A stretch of DNA of 64,000 nucleotides from Roseomonas aerilata DSM 19363 (GTDB lineage Bacteria; Pseudomonadota; Alphaproteobacteria; Acetobacterales; Acetobacteraceae), in the NCBI RefSeq assembly GCF_000711725.1, contig NZ_JONP01000008.1, positions 124,001 through 188,000 on the forward strand, written 5' to 3'. Below the pieces are notes generated by a model. That model did no database searches, was not told where the DNA came from, and worked only from the letters and a program-made list of their open reading frames with translations. A program made the translations under genes and the position numbers. Positions 28,996 to 37,974 of this stretch are shown piece after piece. Position 1 is the stretch's first letter. Every line of letters begins with the position of its first letter.

Positions 28996-29194
28996 GGGGT
29001 GTCAGCGCGTCCGGGCAAGGAGGGGCTATCGCGGCCAAGGCGGCGCAAGCTGGATAGGGTCGTCCTCGGCCGCGGGCCCGTCAATTCGCGCAACTGGCCC
29101 AGAAGGGGGGCGTTCCCCCCGAGCCTTCATGCCGATGGGCGGAACGCGACGCCCCTTACGGGCGCCCCCGAGCTTGATCGATCGCGAGGACTGC

Positions 29195-30985
29195 ATGGCC
29201 AGAAAAGTCAGCGACTTCTTCTGGGAGCGCCTGCACGCCTGGGGCGTGCGCCGCGTCTTTGGCTATCCAGGCGATGGGGTGAACGGCTTGCTCGGCGGCC
29301 TGCAGCGCTTCGGCACCGACAAGATCGGCTTCGTGCAGGTGCGCCACGAGGAGATGGCCGCCTTCATGGCGAGCGCCCACTCGAAGTTCACCGGCGAGGT
29401 GGGGGTCTGCCTCGCGACCAGCGGGCCCGGCGCCACGCATCTCCTCACGGGCATGTACGACGCGGCGGGCGACCACGTGCCGATGCTGGCGATCGCCGGC
29501 CACACAGTCCGCCCCGCGATCGGCGGTCACTACCAGCAGGAGGTGGACCTGATGACCGCCTTCAAGGAAGTGGCCGGCGCCTTCGTGCAGCAGGCAACGG
29601 TGCCGGCCCAGATGCGCCACCTGGTGGACCGCGCCATGCGCACGGCCATGGGCGAGCGGCGGGTCACGGCCCTCATCATCCCGAACGACCTCTCCGAGGA
29701 GAGCTACGAGGATCCGCCGCACGCCCACGGCACGATCCATTCCGGCGTGGGCTGGACGCCGCCCCGCGTTATTCCGCGCGACGAGGACCTGCGACGCGCG
29801 GCGGCCGTGCTGAACGAGGGCAAGCGCGTCGCGATCCTCGTCGGCGCCGGCGCGCTGGGGGCGGTGGCGGAGCTGGAGGCGGTGGCGGACCGGCTCGGCG
29901 CCGGGGCGGCCAAGGCGCTGCTCGGCAAGGACGTGCTGCCGGACGACCTGCCCTGGGTGACCGGCACCATCGGGCTGCTCGGCACGCGGCCGAGCTGGAA
30001 CCTGATGCAGGAGTGCGACACGCTGCTGATGGTCGGCTCCAGCTTTCCCTGGTCGGAGTTCCTGCCGAAGGAGGGCCAGGCGAGGGGCGTGCAGATCGAC
30101 CTGCAGCCGGCCATGCTCAGCCTGCGCTACCCGATGGAGGTGCCGCTCACGGGCGATGCGGCCGAGACGCTGCGCGCCCTGCTGCCGCTGCTGGAGGCCA
30201 AGGAAGATGGCGCCTGGCGTGAGCGGATCGCGGCGGACAACCAGGAATGGCAAGAGCTTCTCGAGAAGCGCGCGCGGGCCGAGGCCGATCCGATCAACCC
30301 GCAGCTGCCCTTTCAGGAGCTCTCCCCACGCCTGCCGGACGGGGTGATCCTGACGAGCGATTCCGGCTCCTGCGTGAACTGGTACGCGCGGAACCTGCGG
30401 ATGCGGCGGGGCATGCGGGGCTCGCTCTCGGGCAGCTTCGCCAGCATGGGGGCGGCGGTGCCCTACGCCTTCGCGGCGAAGATGGCGCATGCGGACCGGC
30501 CGGTGATCGCGATGCTCGGCGACGGCGCCATGCAGATGAACAACATGGCGGAGCTGATCACGGTCGCGCAGCACTGGCGCTCCTGGTCGAACCCCACCTG
30601 GATCTGCATCGTGCTGAACAACCAGGATCTGAATGAGGTGACCTGGGAGCAGCGGGTAATGGAGGGAATGCCGAAGTTCCTCGACACCCAGCGCCTGCCC
30701 GATTTCCCCTATTATCGCTTTGCCGAGTTGGCGGGGCTGCGGGGCATCTTCGTGGACGACCCCGCCAAGGTCGGGGAGGCGCTGGACCAGGCGCTGGCCT
30801 CCGACCGGCCCGTGGTGCTCGAGTTCCGCACCGACCCGAATGTCGCGCCCTTGCCGCCGCATACCCAGGTGCAGCAGGCCTCCCACCTCGTCTCCGCACT
30901 GCTGCACGACCCTGAGCGAGGGCAGGTGATCCTCGATACGGCGCGGCAGGTGATGAGCGCGGTGCTGCCGGGCCGGAAGGACTGA
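29195..30985 (+). CDS. Thiamine pyrophosphate-dependent enzyme (pyruvate oxidase/acetolactate synthase family)
   Basis: 596 residues, three-domain TPP enzyme. Catalytic Glu in VRHEEMAAFMA (about residue 51) and TSGPGATHLLTGMYDA lie in the PYR domain. The TPP-Mg motif is GDGAMQMNNMAEL (about residue 442), with NN some 27 residues on (IVLNNQDLN). The PoxB-like central domain follows FVQQATVPAQM. No ilvN or E2 partner adjacent, so a pyruvate:quinone oxidoreductase-like role is possible, unproven. ATG 29195 follows GCGAGGA; earlier in-frame codons give no TPP-enzyme sequence. Confidence 0.9.
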   Translation: MARKVSDFFWERLHAWGVRRVFGYPGDGVNGLLGGLQRFGTDKIGFVQVRHEEMAAFMASAHSKFTGEVGVCLATSGPGATHLLTGMYDAAGDHVPMLAIAGHTVRPAIGGHYQQEVDLMTAFKEVAGAFVQQATVPAQMRHLVDRAMRTAMGERRVTALIIPNDLSEESYEDPPHAHGTIHSGVGWTPPRVIPRDEDLRRAAAVLNEGKRVAILVGAGALGAVAELEAVADRLGAGAAKALLGKDVLPDDLPWVTGTIGLLGTRPSWNLMQECDTLLMVGSSFPWSEFLPKEGQARGVQIDLQPAMLSLRYPMEVPLTGDAAETLRALLPLLEAKEDGAWRERIAADNQEWQELLEKRARAEADPINPQLPFQELSPRLPDGVILTSDSGSCVNWYARNLRMRRGMRGSLSGSFASMGAAVPYAFAAKMAHADRPVIAMLGDGAMQMNNMAELITVAQHWRSWSNPTWICIVLNNQDLNEVTWEQRVMEGMPKFLDTQRLPDFPYYRFAELAGLRGIFVDDPAKVGEALDQALASDRPVVLEFRTDPNVAPLPPHTQVQQASHLVSALLHDPERGQVILDTARQVMSAVLPGRKD

Positions 30986-31031
30986 GGCGGCCGCCGCATC
31001 TTCGCCATGCGGCGCTGCGAAGCTCGGCCCC

Positions 31032-31706
31032 ATGCGACGCATCCTGCTCCTCCTCGCGCTCCTCTCCGGCACGGCGGCGGCCGAGACCGTGCCGGTCTAC
31101 CCAGGGCCGGGCACGCTGCTCCGCCTCTCCGAATCGGCCGAGGTCACGCGCTTGCCGGACGAGGTGAGGGCGACCCTCCGCTACGAGGCGAGGGAGGCTA
31201 CTCCCGCGGCCGCGCAGGCGGCGGTGAACCGCGCCATGACCGCGGCGCTGGAGACGGCGCGGGGCGCCCCGGGCGTCACCGCCTCCACCGGGGCCTACGG
31301 CACCTACCGGCAGGAGGATCCGCCGCGCTGGGTGGCCAGCCAGAGCCTGAACCTGCGGGCGGCGGATCAATCGGCCCTGCTCGATCTTCTGGGCACGCTC
31401 CAGTCCCGCGGGCTCGCCCTGGCCGGCCTGGAGCACGGGCTAACCCGGGATGCCCGGCGCACGGCCCGGCAGGAGGCCGCCGCCATGGCGCTCGATGCCC
31501 TGCGGCGCCGGGCCGATGCGCTGGCCGCCGGGATCGGGATGCGGGTGGAGCGGATTGCCGAGATCGACCTCGACGCCGGCGACGCGCCCTCGCCGCGGCC
31601 GATGATGGCCGCCATGGCGCGCGGCGCCCCGGTCCCTGTGGCTCAGGCGGAGGATATCGTCGTCACCGCCTCCGCCCAGGCCGTCGTGGTGCTCGTGCCT
31701 CGCTAA
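31032..31706 (+). CDS. SIMPL domain (DUF541) periplasmic protein
   Basis: 224 residues with a signal peptide (LLLLALLSGTAAA). The mature part shows the DUF541 layout: a first strand SESAEVTRLPDEVRATLRYE, a helical stretch RARAD-like repeats (AAAMALDALRRRADALA) and the strand VTASAQAVVVLVPR at the end. SIMPL proteins are secreted or periplasmic and implicated in stress or signalling complexes; function poorly known. Confidence 0.85.
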   Translation: MRRILLLLALLSGTAAAETVPVYPGPGTLLRLSESAEVTRLPDEVRATLRYEAREATPAAAQAAVNRAMTAALETARGAPGVTASTGAYGTYRQEDPPRWVASQSLNLRAADQSALLDLLGTLQSRGLALAGLEHGLTRDARRTARQEAAAMALDALRRRADALAAGIGMRVERIAEIDLDAGDAPSPRPMMAAMARGAPVPVAQAEDIVVTASAQAVVVLVPR

Positions 31707-31769
31707 GGCGGGCGGGTTGACGCGGCGGGCAGGGGGCGGGACCGTCCGGCCCTAAACCGGAGGAAACCG

Positions 31770-32753
31770 ATGCCGCGTCCGCTTGCCCTGATCCGCGCCG
31801 CCGCCCTCGCGCTGCTGGTAGCGCTGCCTGTTCAGGCGCAGACGGGTGGACAGGCCGGTGGTGGACAAGCGGGGGCACCGATCCGCCTCATCGTCGGCTT
31901 CCCGCCTGGGGGTGGGATCGACCTGCTGACGCGTGTCATGGGGGAGGGACTGTCGGCCCGGTTGGGCCGCACGGTGGTGGTGGAGAACCGCACGGGGGCG
32001 GGCGGCAACCTCGCGGCGGATGCCGTGGCCAAGGCGGCGCCGGACGGGAACGTGCTCGGCGCCGTTCCCGCCGGGCCGCTGGTGATCAACCGTCACATCT
32101 ACCGCAGCATGCCCTTCGACCCGCTGGCGGATTTCACGCCCATCAGCCGCTTCGCCGCGATCCCCGTGATCTTCCTGGCGGCACCGCGGGCGGGGATCAC
32201 CGACATCGCCTCCCTCCGCGCGGCGCTGGAGAAGGGGCCGCTGCCCTGCGGCACGCCGGGGGCGGGGACGACGCAGCACCTGGCGGTCTCGCTGCTGATG
32301 CGCGAGCTCGGGCGGGAATGCACCATCGTGCACTACCGCGGCACCGGTCCGGCCCTGCCCGACCTGCTGACCGGGACGATTTCCCTCTACACGGACACGG
32401 TCGTCACCGGGCTGCCGCCGGCGCGGGACGGGCGGGCACGGGCCGTCGCGATCGCCTCCCCCGCGCGTTCCGCCCTCGCGCCGGACATCCCGGTGGTGGC
32501 GGAGTCCGTGCCGGGCTTCGTGGCCGAGACCTGGCTCGCCCTGGTCGGCCCGCGCGGCCTGCCGGAGGCCCTGGCGGCGCGGCTGGAAGGCGTGATGATC
32601 GAGATTGCCCGCGATCCCGCCGTCGCGGCACGGTTGCGAGAGCTGGCTTCGGAGCCGGTCGGCTCCACACAGGCTGAGCTGGCGGAGACGATCCGGGCGC
32701 AGGACGCCGTCTGGGGGCCGGTGGCGCGAGCGGCGAACGTCACGGCGGACTGA
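31770..32753 (+). CDS. Tripartite tricarboxylate transporter substrate-binding protein (Bug/TctC family)
   Basis: 327 residues, signal ALALLVALPVQAQ. Family blocks VVVENRTGAGGNLAADAVAK, then INRHIYRSMPFDPLADF and HYRGTGPALPDLLTG are all present. The third orphan Bug receptor in 9 kb, and more divergent from the tandem pair than they are from each other. GGAGGAAACCG precedes ATG 31770. Confidence 0.9.
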   Translation: MPRPLALIRAAALALLVALPVQAQTGGQAGGGQAGAPIRLIVGFPPGGGIDLLTRVMGEGLSARLGRTVVVENRTGAGGNLAADAVAKAAPDGNVLGAVPAGPLVINRHIYRSMPFDPLADFTPISRFAAIPVIFLAAPRAGITDIASLRAALEKGPLPCGTPGAGTTQHLAVSLLMRELGRECTIVHYRGTGPALPDLLTGTISLYTDTVVTGLPPARDGRARAVAIASPARSALAPDIPVVAESVPGFVAETWLALVGPRGLPEALAARLEGVMIEIARDPAVAARLRELASEPVGSTQAELAETIRAQDAVWGPVARAANVTAD

Positions 32754-32832
32754 GGCCTCCCGCCCCGGGCGGGGCACCTTTTCCTCCGGTGCGGAGGGAC
32801 GGGGCCTTCGCCGCATGCGATGATGCCGCCCG

Positions 32833-33693
32833 ATGTCACCGATCCTCGCCGGGTTGCTCTTCCAGTTCGCGGCCATCGCGCTTTTTGTCGTGCTGGACAC
32901 GCTGACGAAGGTGCTGACGGCCCACTACCCCGTCCCGCAGATCGTCTTCATGCGCTTCGTCTTCCACACGGTGGTGGTGGGGTTGGCGCTGCGCCTGGCC
33001 ACCGGCCGCCTGCCCTGGCGCAGCCGCGCCCCGGGGATGGAGGCGGTGCGGAGCCTCTGCCTGCTCGTGGCCAACGGGCTCTTCGTAGTGGCGCTGTTCC
33101 ACATCCCCCTGGCGGATGCCTCGGCGGTCACCTTCGCCTCCCCCATCTTCACCGCTGCGCTGGCCGCCCTGGTGCTGGGGGAAACGGTGGGGCGGCGGCG
33201 CTGGGTGGGCATCGCGATCGGGCTGCTGGGCGTCATGGTCGCGCTGCGGCCGCCCTTCCTGACCGGCGAGACGCCGCACTGGGCGCTGTTCCTGCCGCTC
33301 GGCACCGCCTTTGCCTTCGCGGCCTACCAGATCCTGACCCGCAAGCTCTCGGTGGTGGATTCGCCGAGCACCATCATCCTGCATACCGGGCTCGCCGCCG
33401 GGTCGGTCGCGGCGCTGGCGCAGCCCCTCGTCTGGCAGGCGCCCGACGGCTTCGGCTGGCTGCTGATGGCGCTTACCGGCGTTTTCGGGGGCGGCGGGCA
33501 CTACCTGCTGATCCAGGCCTATTCCCGTGCCCCGGCCAGCATCCTGGCGCCGATGACCTATACCCAGCTCATCTGGGCCACTCTCTCCTCCGCCCTTTTC
33601 TTCGGGGATCCGCCGGACCGCTGGACCCTGCTGGGAGCGGCGGTGATCGCGACGGGCGGCGTGGTGGTGGCTTGGCCGGAGCGGCGGCGGTAA
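32833..33693 (+). CDS. EamA-family (DMT superfamily) transporter
   Basis: 286 residues, about ten helices in two repeats; IPLADASAVTFASPIFTAAL and the second-repeat counterpart RAPASILAPMTYTQLIWATL are typical EamA helix pairs (RhaT/YdcZ/PagO-like). Likely exports a small metabolite. An upstream ATG at 32820 lies in a different frame. Unrelated in sequence to the DMT at 28,093. Confidence 0.87.
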   Translation: MSPILAGLLFQFAAIALFVVLDTLTKVLTAHYPVPQIVFMRFVFHTVVVGLALRLATGRLPWRSRAPGMEAVRSLCLLVANGLFVVALFHIPLADASAVTFASPIFTAALAALVLGETVGRRRWVGIAIGLLGVMVALRPPFLTGETPHWALFLPLGTAFAFAAYQILTRKLSVVDSPSTIILHTGLAAGSVAALAQPLVWQAPDGFGWLLMALTGVFGGGGHYLLIQAYSRAPASILAPMTYTQLIWATLSSALFFGDPPDRWTLLGAAVIATGGVVVAWPERRR

Positions 33694-33856
33694 GCGGCCG
33701 GAAGACGCTTCGGCCCTCGGCCCTCCTAAGCCCGGCTGCGAGTCCCGTCCCCTGAGGCTGCGCGTCGAGCACCGCGGCTGATCGACGCTCCTTTCCCGCG
33801 CCCCGTTGACCGCGCCCCCGCCGCGCCACAGCCTGCGTCGAGCAAGGAGGGGCGCC

Positions 33857-34636
33857 ATGGCCGATTACGGGATGATCTCAGTGGAGACGCGCGGCAAGGT
33901 GGGGCTGGTCACGCTCAACCGGCCGGCCGCACTCAACGCCCTCTGCGACCAGCTGATGACGGAGCTGGGCGGGGCCCTCAAGTCCTTCGACGCCGACGCC
34001 TCGGTGGGCGCGATCGTGCTCACGGGCAGCGAGAAGGCCTTCGCGGCGGGCGCCGACATCAAGGAGATGAAGGACCGCACCTACCCGGCCGTGCACTTCG
34101 AGGACTTCATCGGCAACAAGTGGGAGACGGTGCTCACCATCAAGAAGCCGGTGATCGCGGCGGTGGCGGGCTTCGCCCTCGGCGGTGGCTGCGAGCTGGC
34201 GATGATGTGCGACATCATCATCGCCGCCGAGAACGCGAAGTTCGGCCAGCCTGAGATTCGACTCGGCATCATCCCTGGCGCCGGCGGCTCGCAGCGGCTG
34301 ACACGCGCGGTGGGCAAGTCGAAGGCGATGGACATGATCCTGACCGGCCGGATGATGGACGCGGCCGAGGCGGAGCGCTCCAACCTCGTCACCCGCGTGG
34401 TGCCGGTGGAGAGCCTCGTGGAGGAGGCGGTGAAGATGGGCGAGTCGATCGCCGCCTTCTCCCAGCCCTCCGTCGCCATGGCCAAGGAGGCGGTGAACGC
34501 CGCCCACGAGCTCTCACTCCGCGAAGGGGTGCGGCTGGAGCGGCGACTGTTCCACAGCCTCTTCGCGACGGAGGACCAGAAGGAGGGGATGGCCGCCTTC
34601 GCCGAGAAGCGGAAGCCGGCCTTCCGGAACGCCTGA
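33857..34636 (+). CDS. Enoyl-CoA hydratase
   Basis: 259-residue crotonase, hydrating 2-enoyl-CoA to 3-hydroxyacyl-CoA in fatty-acid oxidation. [15 protein letters not shown] forms the oxyanion hole. [14 protein letters not shown] and [15 protein letters not shown] supply the two catalytic glutamates. ATG 33857 is preceded by a perfect AAGGAGG (33,844-33,850); an upstream GTG frame from 33,806 is not needed. Confidence 0.95.
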   Translation: MADYGMISVETRGKVGLVTLNRPAALNALCDQLMTELGGALKSFDADASVGAIVLTGSEKAFAAGADIKEMKDRTYPAVHFEDFIGNKWETVLTIKKPVIAAVAGFALGGGCELAMMCDIIIAAENAKFGQPEIRLGIIPGAGGSQRLTRAVGKSKAMDMILTGRMMDAAEAERSNLVTRVVPVESLVEEAVKMGESIAAFSQPSVAMAKEAVNAAHELSLREGVRLERRLFHSLFATEDQKEGMAAFAEKRKPAFRNA

Positions 34637-34655
34637 GAGGGGTGGACCTCTTTCC

Positions 34656-34684
34656 TTGACTCGTCGGGGGGCTGTGGATAGAAC
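34656..34684 (+). promoter_or_regulatory. Sigma70-type promoter for rpsT
   Basis: TTGACT (34,656-34,661), a 17-bp spacer and TAGAAC (34,679-34,684): 5/6 and 4/6 matches with ideal spacing, 70 bp before the rpsT start. The spacer end contains TGTGGATAG, one mismatch from a DnaA box (see findings). Confidence 0.65.
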
Positions 34685-34754
34685 GCCCCCCTTCCTGCGG
34701 CCGTCCCCGGCGGACCGCGCCCCATGAACAATCCGACTGGTATTCTCAGCTCCC

Positions 34755-35027
34755 ATGGCGAACACCGCTTCCGCGCGTAAGCGCATCCGGCAGAACGAGA
34801 AGCGCCTCGAGCGCAACCGCGCCCGGCGCTCGCGCGTCCGCACCTTCCTGCGCGCCGTCGAGGACGCGATCACGGGCGGCGACAAGGCGAAGGCCCAGGA
34901 GGCGTTCCGCCTGGCGCAGCCCGAGCTGCAGCGCGCGGCCGACAAGGGCGTGACGCACGACAACACCGTGGCGCGCAAGCTGTCGCGTCTGTCGGCGCGC
35001 ATCAAGGCGATCGCCGTCACGGCGTAA
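34755..35027 (+). CDS. rpsT: 30S ribosomal protein S20
   Basis: 90 residues, very basic: [17 protein letters not shown], then [14 protein letters not shown] and a C-terminal helical repeat. Binds 16S rRNA in early assembly of the small subunit. Located upstream of dnaA, as in many alphaproteobacteria. Confidence 0.97.
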   Translation: MANTASARKRIRQNEKRLERNRARRSRVRTFLRAVEDAITGGDKAKAQEAFRLAQPELQRAADKGVTHDNTVARKLSRLSARIKAIAVTA

Positions 35028-35035
35028 GCCAGTAA

Positions 35036-35055
35036 GGGCGCCCCTCGGGGCGTCC
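35036..35055 (+). terminator. GC hairpin after rpsT
   Basis: GGGCGCCCC / GGGGCGTCC arms (one G-T pair) start 8 bp after the rpsT stop. Not followed by a T-run, so it may be a weak terminator or a 3' protection hairpin. Confidence 0.45.
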
Positions 35056-35096
35056 TCACGTAAGTCATCCCGAGTAAAGTCGTGAGGCAGATGCGT

Positions 35097-35125
35097 CACG
35101 GTGCTTGCGCGCCGTGGCGCTTTTT
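35097..35125 (+). terminator. Probable intrinsic terminator between rpsT and dnaA
   Basis: An 8-bp stem CACGGTGC / GCGCCGTG (one wobble) with loop TTGC is followed four bases later by TTTTT. It would end rpsT transcripts before dnaA; the T/G-rich stretch from 35,121 to 35,170 beyond it may hold the dnaA promoter. Confidence 0.55.
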
Positions 35126-35254
35126 CTTGCGTGTTGCTTGTGTGTCTTTGGCGTGAACGTGTTTGGCGTTTGCGGCGGACCGGATGGCACGTTACCTTTC
35201 GTGGTGCAGGGTCCGTCCACGCGTTGCCGCGGGGATGAATAAGGGGGGCTTCGG

Positions 35255-36727
35255 GTGGATCGCATGCCGGATCAGCACGCCAATGCCTCGCCCGCCGCAT
35301 CCGCTACCGGTTCCGTGGACGACGTGCGGCTGGATGCGGCCTGGGCGAGGATCCGCGGCCGTTTGCGCGAGGAAGTGGGCGAGGCCGAGTACCGCACCTG
35401 GCTGCGCCAGCTGACGCTCGCGGGCGTGGAGGGCGAGGAGGCGATCGTCCATGTGCCCACGCGCTTCCTGCGGGACTGGCTGCGCGGGCAGTACGGCGAC
35501 CGGCTGAGGGCGCTCTGGCAGGCCGAGGCGGTGGGCGTGCGGCGCGTTGACATCCGCGTTGCGGCCCCGCAGGCGGCGCGTGAATCCGCGCCGGTGCCGG
35601 ACGGTGCGGACCTCGCGGAGCCGCTGCCGGCGACGCGCCCGCCGGGCGAGGCCGTCCGCGCCGAGTCGCAGAAGGTCGATGCGCGTGGTGATTGGGCCGC
35701 GCCGCTCGATCCGCGCTTCACCTTCGACAGCTTCATCGTCGGCAAGCCCAACGAGTTCGCCCATGCCTGCGCGCGCCGCGTGGCGGAGAAGCCGAACTCG
35801 CCGGGGTTCAACCCGCTGTTCCTCTACGGCGGCGTGGGGCTGGGCAAGACGCATCTGATGCACGCGATCGCCTGGGCCATCCGGGCGCCGCAGGCGGGCA
35901 TCGCGGGGCGCTCCGTCGCCTATATGAGCGCCGAGAAGTTCATGTACCGCTTCATTGCGGCGCTGCGCTCGCAGTCCACGATGGAGTTCAAGGAAAGCCT
36001 CCGCTCCGTCGACGTGCTGATGATCGACGACCTGCAGTTCCTGATCGGCAAGGACAACACGCAGGAGGAGTTCTTCCACACCTTCAACGCGCTGGTGGAC
36101 CAGGGCAAGCAGATCGTCGTCTCCTCCGACAAGCCGCCCTCGGACCTGGCAGGGTTGGAGGACCGGCTGCGGACGCGGCTGGGCTGCGGCATGGTGGCCG
36201 ACATCCACGCCACGACCTACGAGCTGCGCATCTCCATCCTCGAGAGCAAGGCGAACGCCGCCCAGGTGGACGTGCCGGCGCGGGTGCTGGAGTTCCTCGC
36301 GCACAAGATCACCTCCAACGTGCGCGAGCTGGAGGGGGCGCTGAACCGGCTGATCGCGCACGCGAACCTCTTCGGCCGGCCGGTGACGCTGGAATCCTGC
36401 CAGGAGGTGCTGCACGACATCCTCCGCGCCCACGACCGCCGCGTGACGATCGAGGAGATCCAGAAGCGGGTGGCCGAGCACTACAACATCCGCCTGACCG
36501 ACATGTCCTCGGCCCGGCGGGCGCGGAACGTGGCGCGGCCGCGGCAGGTGGCGATGTATCTCTCGAAGCAGCTCACCTCCCGCTCCCTGCCCGAGATCGG
36601 GCGGCGCTTCGGTAACCGGGACCACACCACCGTCATGCACGCCGTCTCCCGCGTGGCGGAGCTGATGCAGGGCGATGCCGGCTTCGCCGAGGACGTGGAG
36701 CTGCTCCGGCGCATGCTGGAGACCTGA
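35255..36727 (+). CDS. dnaA: Chromosomal replication initiator protein DnaA
   Basis: 490 residues. Domain I (about 28-90) contains WLRQLTLAGVEGEEAIVHVP; a Pro/Ala linker follows. The AAA+ domain has Walker A FLYGGVGLGKTHLMHA and Walker B VDVLMIDDLQFL. Domain IV ends with the DNA-binding signature RPRQVAMYLSKQLTSRSLPE then GNRDHTTVMHA. Opens oriC and loads the helicase. Start GTG 35255 (after AAGGGGGG) or ATG 35264. Confidence 0.97.
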   Translation: MDRMPDQHANASPAASATGSVDDVRLDAAWARIRGRLREEVGEAEYRTWLRQLTLAGVEGEEAIVHVPTRFLRDWLRGQYGDRLRALWQAEAVGVRRVDIRVAAPQAARESAPVPDGADLAEPLPATRPPGEAVRAESQKVDARGDWAAPLDPRFTFDSFIVGKPNEFAHACARRVAEKPNSPGFNPLFLYGGVGLGKTHLMHAIAWAIRAPQAGIAGRSVAYMSAEKFMYRFIAALRSQSTMEFKESLRSVDVLMIDDLQFLIGKDNTQEEFFHTFNALVDQGKQIVVSSDKPPSDLAGLEDRLRTRLGCGMVADIHATTYELRISILESKANAAQVDVPARVLEFLAHKITSNVRELEGALNRLIAHANLFGRPVTLESCQEVLHDILRAHDRRVTIEEIQKRVAEHYNIRLTDMSSARRARNVARPRQVAMYLSKQLTSRSLPEIGRRFGNRDHTTVMHAVSRVAELMQGDAGFAEDVELLRRMLET

Positions 36728-36836
36728 GGGGCGGGCCTCCCGCTTCGGGCGCTAGGCTTCACGCCGCGTTTTCACGATGATAGAGGGCTCATTCGGGGGC
36801 TCTCCGCCCCCGATGGCGTTGCGGGGGGTGGCGGCG

Positions 36837-37964
36837 ATGAAGTTCACGGTGGACCGGGCTGTGCTCCTGAAGGCCCTTGCCCATGTGCAGGGCGTGGTGG
36901 AGCGTCGCAACACCATTCCGATCCTGGCCAACGTCCTCATGGATGCCACCAAGGACGGGCTGCGGCTGACCGCGACCGACATGGAGATCGCCATCGTCGA
37001 GGAGATCGGCGGTGTCGAGGTGGCGCGCGAGGGCCGCTGCACCGCCCCGGCGGCGACCCTGCTCGAGATCGTCCGTAAGCTGCCCGATGGCGCCAAGGTC
37101 GAGCTGGACCACCGCGGCGGCGACGCGCCGCTGGCGTTGCGCGCCGGCCGCTACAACACCGGCCTGATGGTGCTGCCGGTCGAGGACTTCCCCTCGATGA
37201 CCGAGGGCAAGCTGCCGCACCGTTTCTCCCTGACCGCCGGCATGCTGCGCGACCTCGTGGACCGCACGAAGTTCGCGATCTCGACCGAGGAGACGCGCTA
37301 CTACCTCAACGGTATCTATCTTCACGCGCCCGAGGTGGCCGGGACGAAGGTTCTTCGGGCGGTTGCGACCGACGGCCACCGCCTTGCCCGCGTGGAGGAG
37401 CCGCTGCCCGAGGGCGCGGCCGGCATGCCCGGCGTGATCGTGCCCCGCAAGACCATCAACGAGCTTCGCAAGCTGGCCGACGAGACGATGGAGGAGATCG
37501 AGTTCCGGCTCTCCGACACGAAGCTCCAGGTGAAGCTCGGCACGGTGACGCTGACGAGCAAGCTCATCGACGGCACCTTCCCCGACTACGAGCGGGTGAT
37601 CCCGAAGGGCAACGACCGGGTGCTCTCGGTGGACAAGACCGCCTTCGCCGCCGCGGTGGACCGGGTGGCGGCGATCAGCAGCGAGCGCTCGCGTCCGGTA
37701 AAGCTCTCGCTGGAGAAGAACCATCTTCTCCTCACGGCTGCCTCCCCCGAGCAGGGTCAGGCGCAGGAGGAGCTGGACAACGACACCGTCAGCTACGACG
37801 CCGCCCCGCTCGAGATCGGATTCCAGGCCCGCTACCTGAAGGACATCACGGATCAGGTGGATGGGCAGGTGGAGTTCCGCTTCGCCGACGGCTCGGCGCC
37901 GACCATCGTGCAGGACGCGGCCAAGCCGGAGGCGCTCTACGTCCTCATGCCCATGCGGGTGTGA
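36837..37964 (+). CDS. dnaN: DNA polymerase III beta sliding clamp
   Basis: 375 residues from ATG 36837 (MKFTVDRAVLLKALAHVQGV), the usual family start; the longer frame from 36777 adds 20 unrelated residues. Three clamp domains are recognisable: TIPILANVLMDA, the KFAISTEETRYYLNGIYLH region and the C-terminal YVLMPMRV that closes the ring. Holds polymerase on DNA. Follows dnaA by about 110 bp. Confidence 0.97.
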   Translation: MKFTVDRAVLLKALAHVQGVVERRNTIPILANVLMDATKDGLRLTATDMEIAIVEEIGGVEVAREGRCTAPAATLLEIVRKLPDGAKVELDHRGGDAPLALRAGRYNTGLMVLPVEDFPSMTEGKLPHRFSLTAGMLRDLVDRTKFAISTEETRYYLNGIYLHAPEVAGTKVLRAVATDGHRLARVEEPLPEGAAGMPGVIVPRKTINELRKLADETMEEIEFRLSDTKLQVKLGTVTLTSKLIDGTFPDYERVIPKGNDRVLSVDKTAFAAAVDRVAAISSERSRPVKLSLEKNHLLLTAASPEQGQAQEELDNDTVSYDAAPLEIGFQARYLKDITDQVDGQVEFRFADGSAPTIVQDAAKPEALYVLMPMRV

Positions 37965-37974
37965 GGGCTGCCGG

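Noticed and set aside
29156-31072. 638-codon minus-strand frame opposite the TPP enzyme
   Set aside because: No motifs; the plus-strand TPP enzyme has all its catalytic blocks.
35028-35254. oriC between rpsT and dnaA
   Set aside because: No DnaA-box cluster and only a short T/G-rich stretch; origin position cannot be supported from this window.
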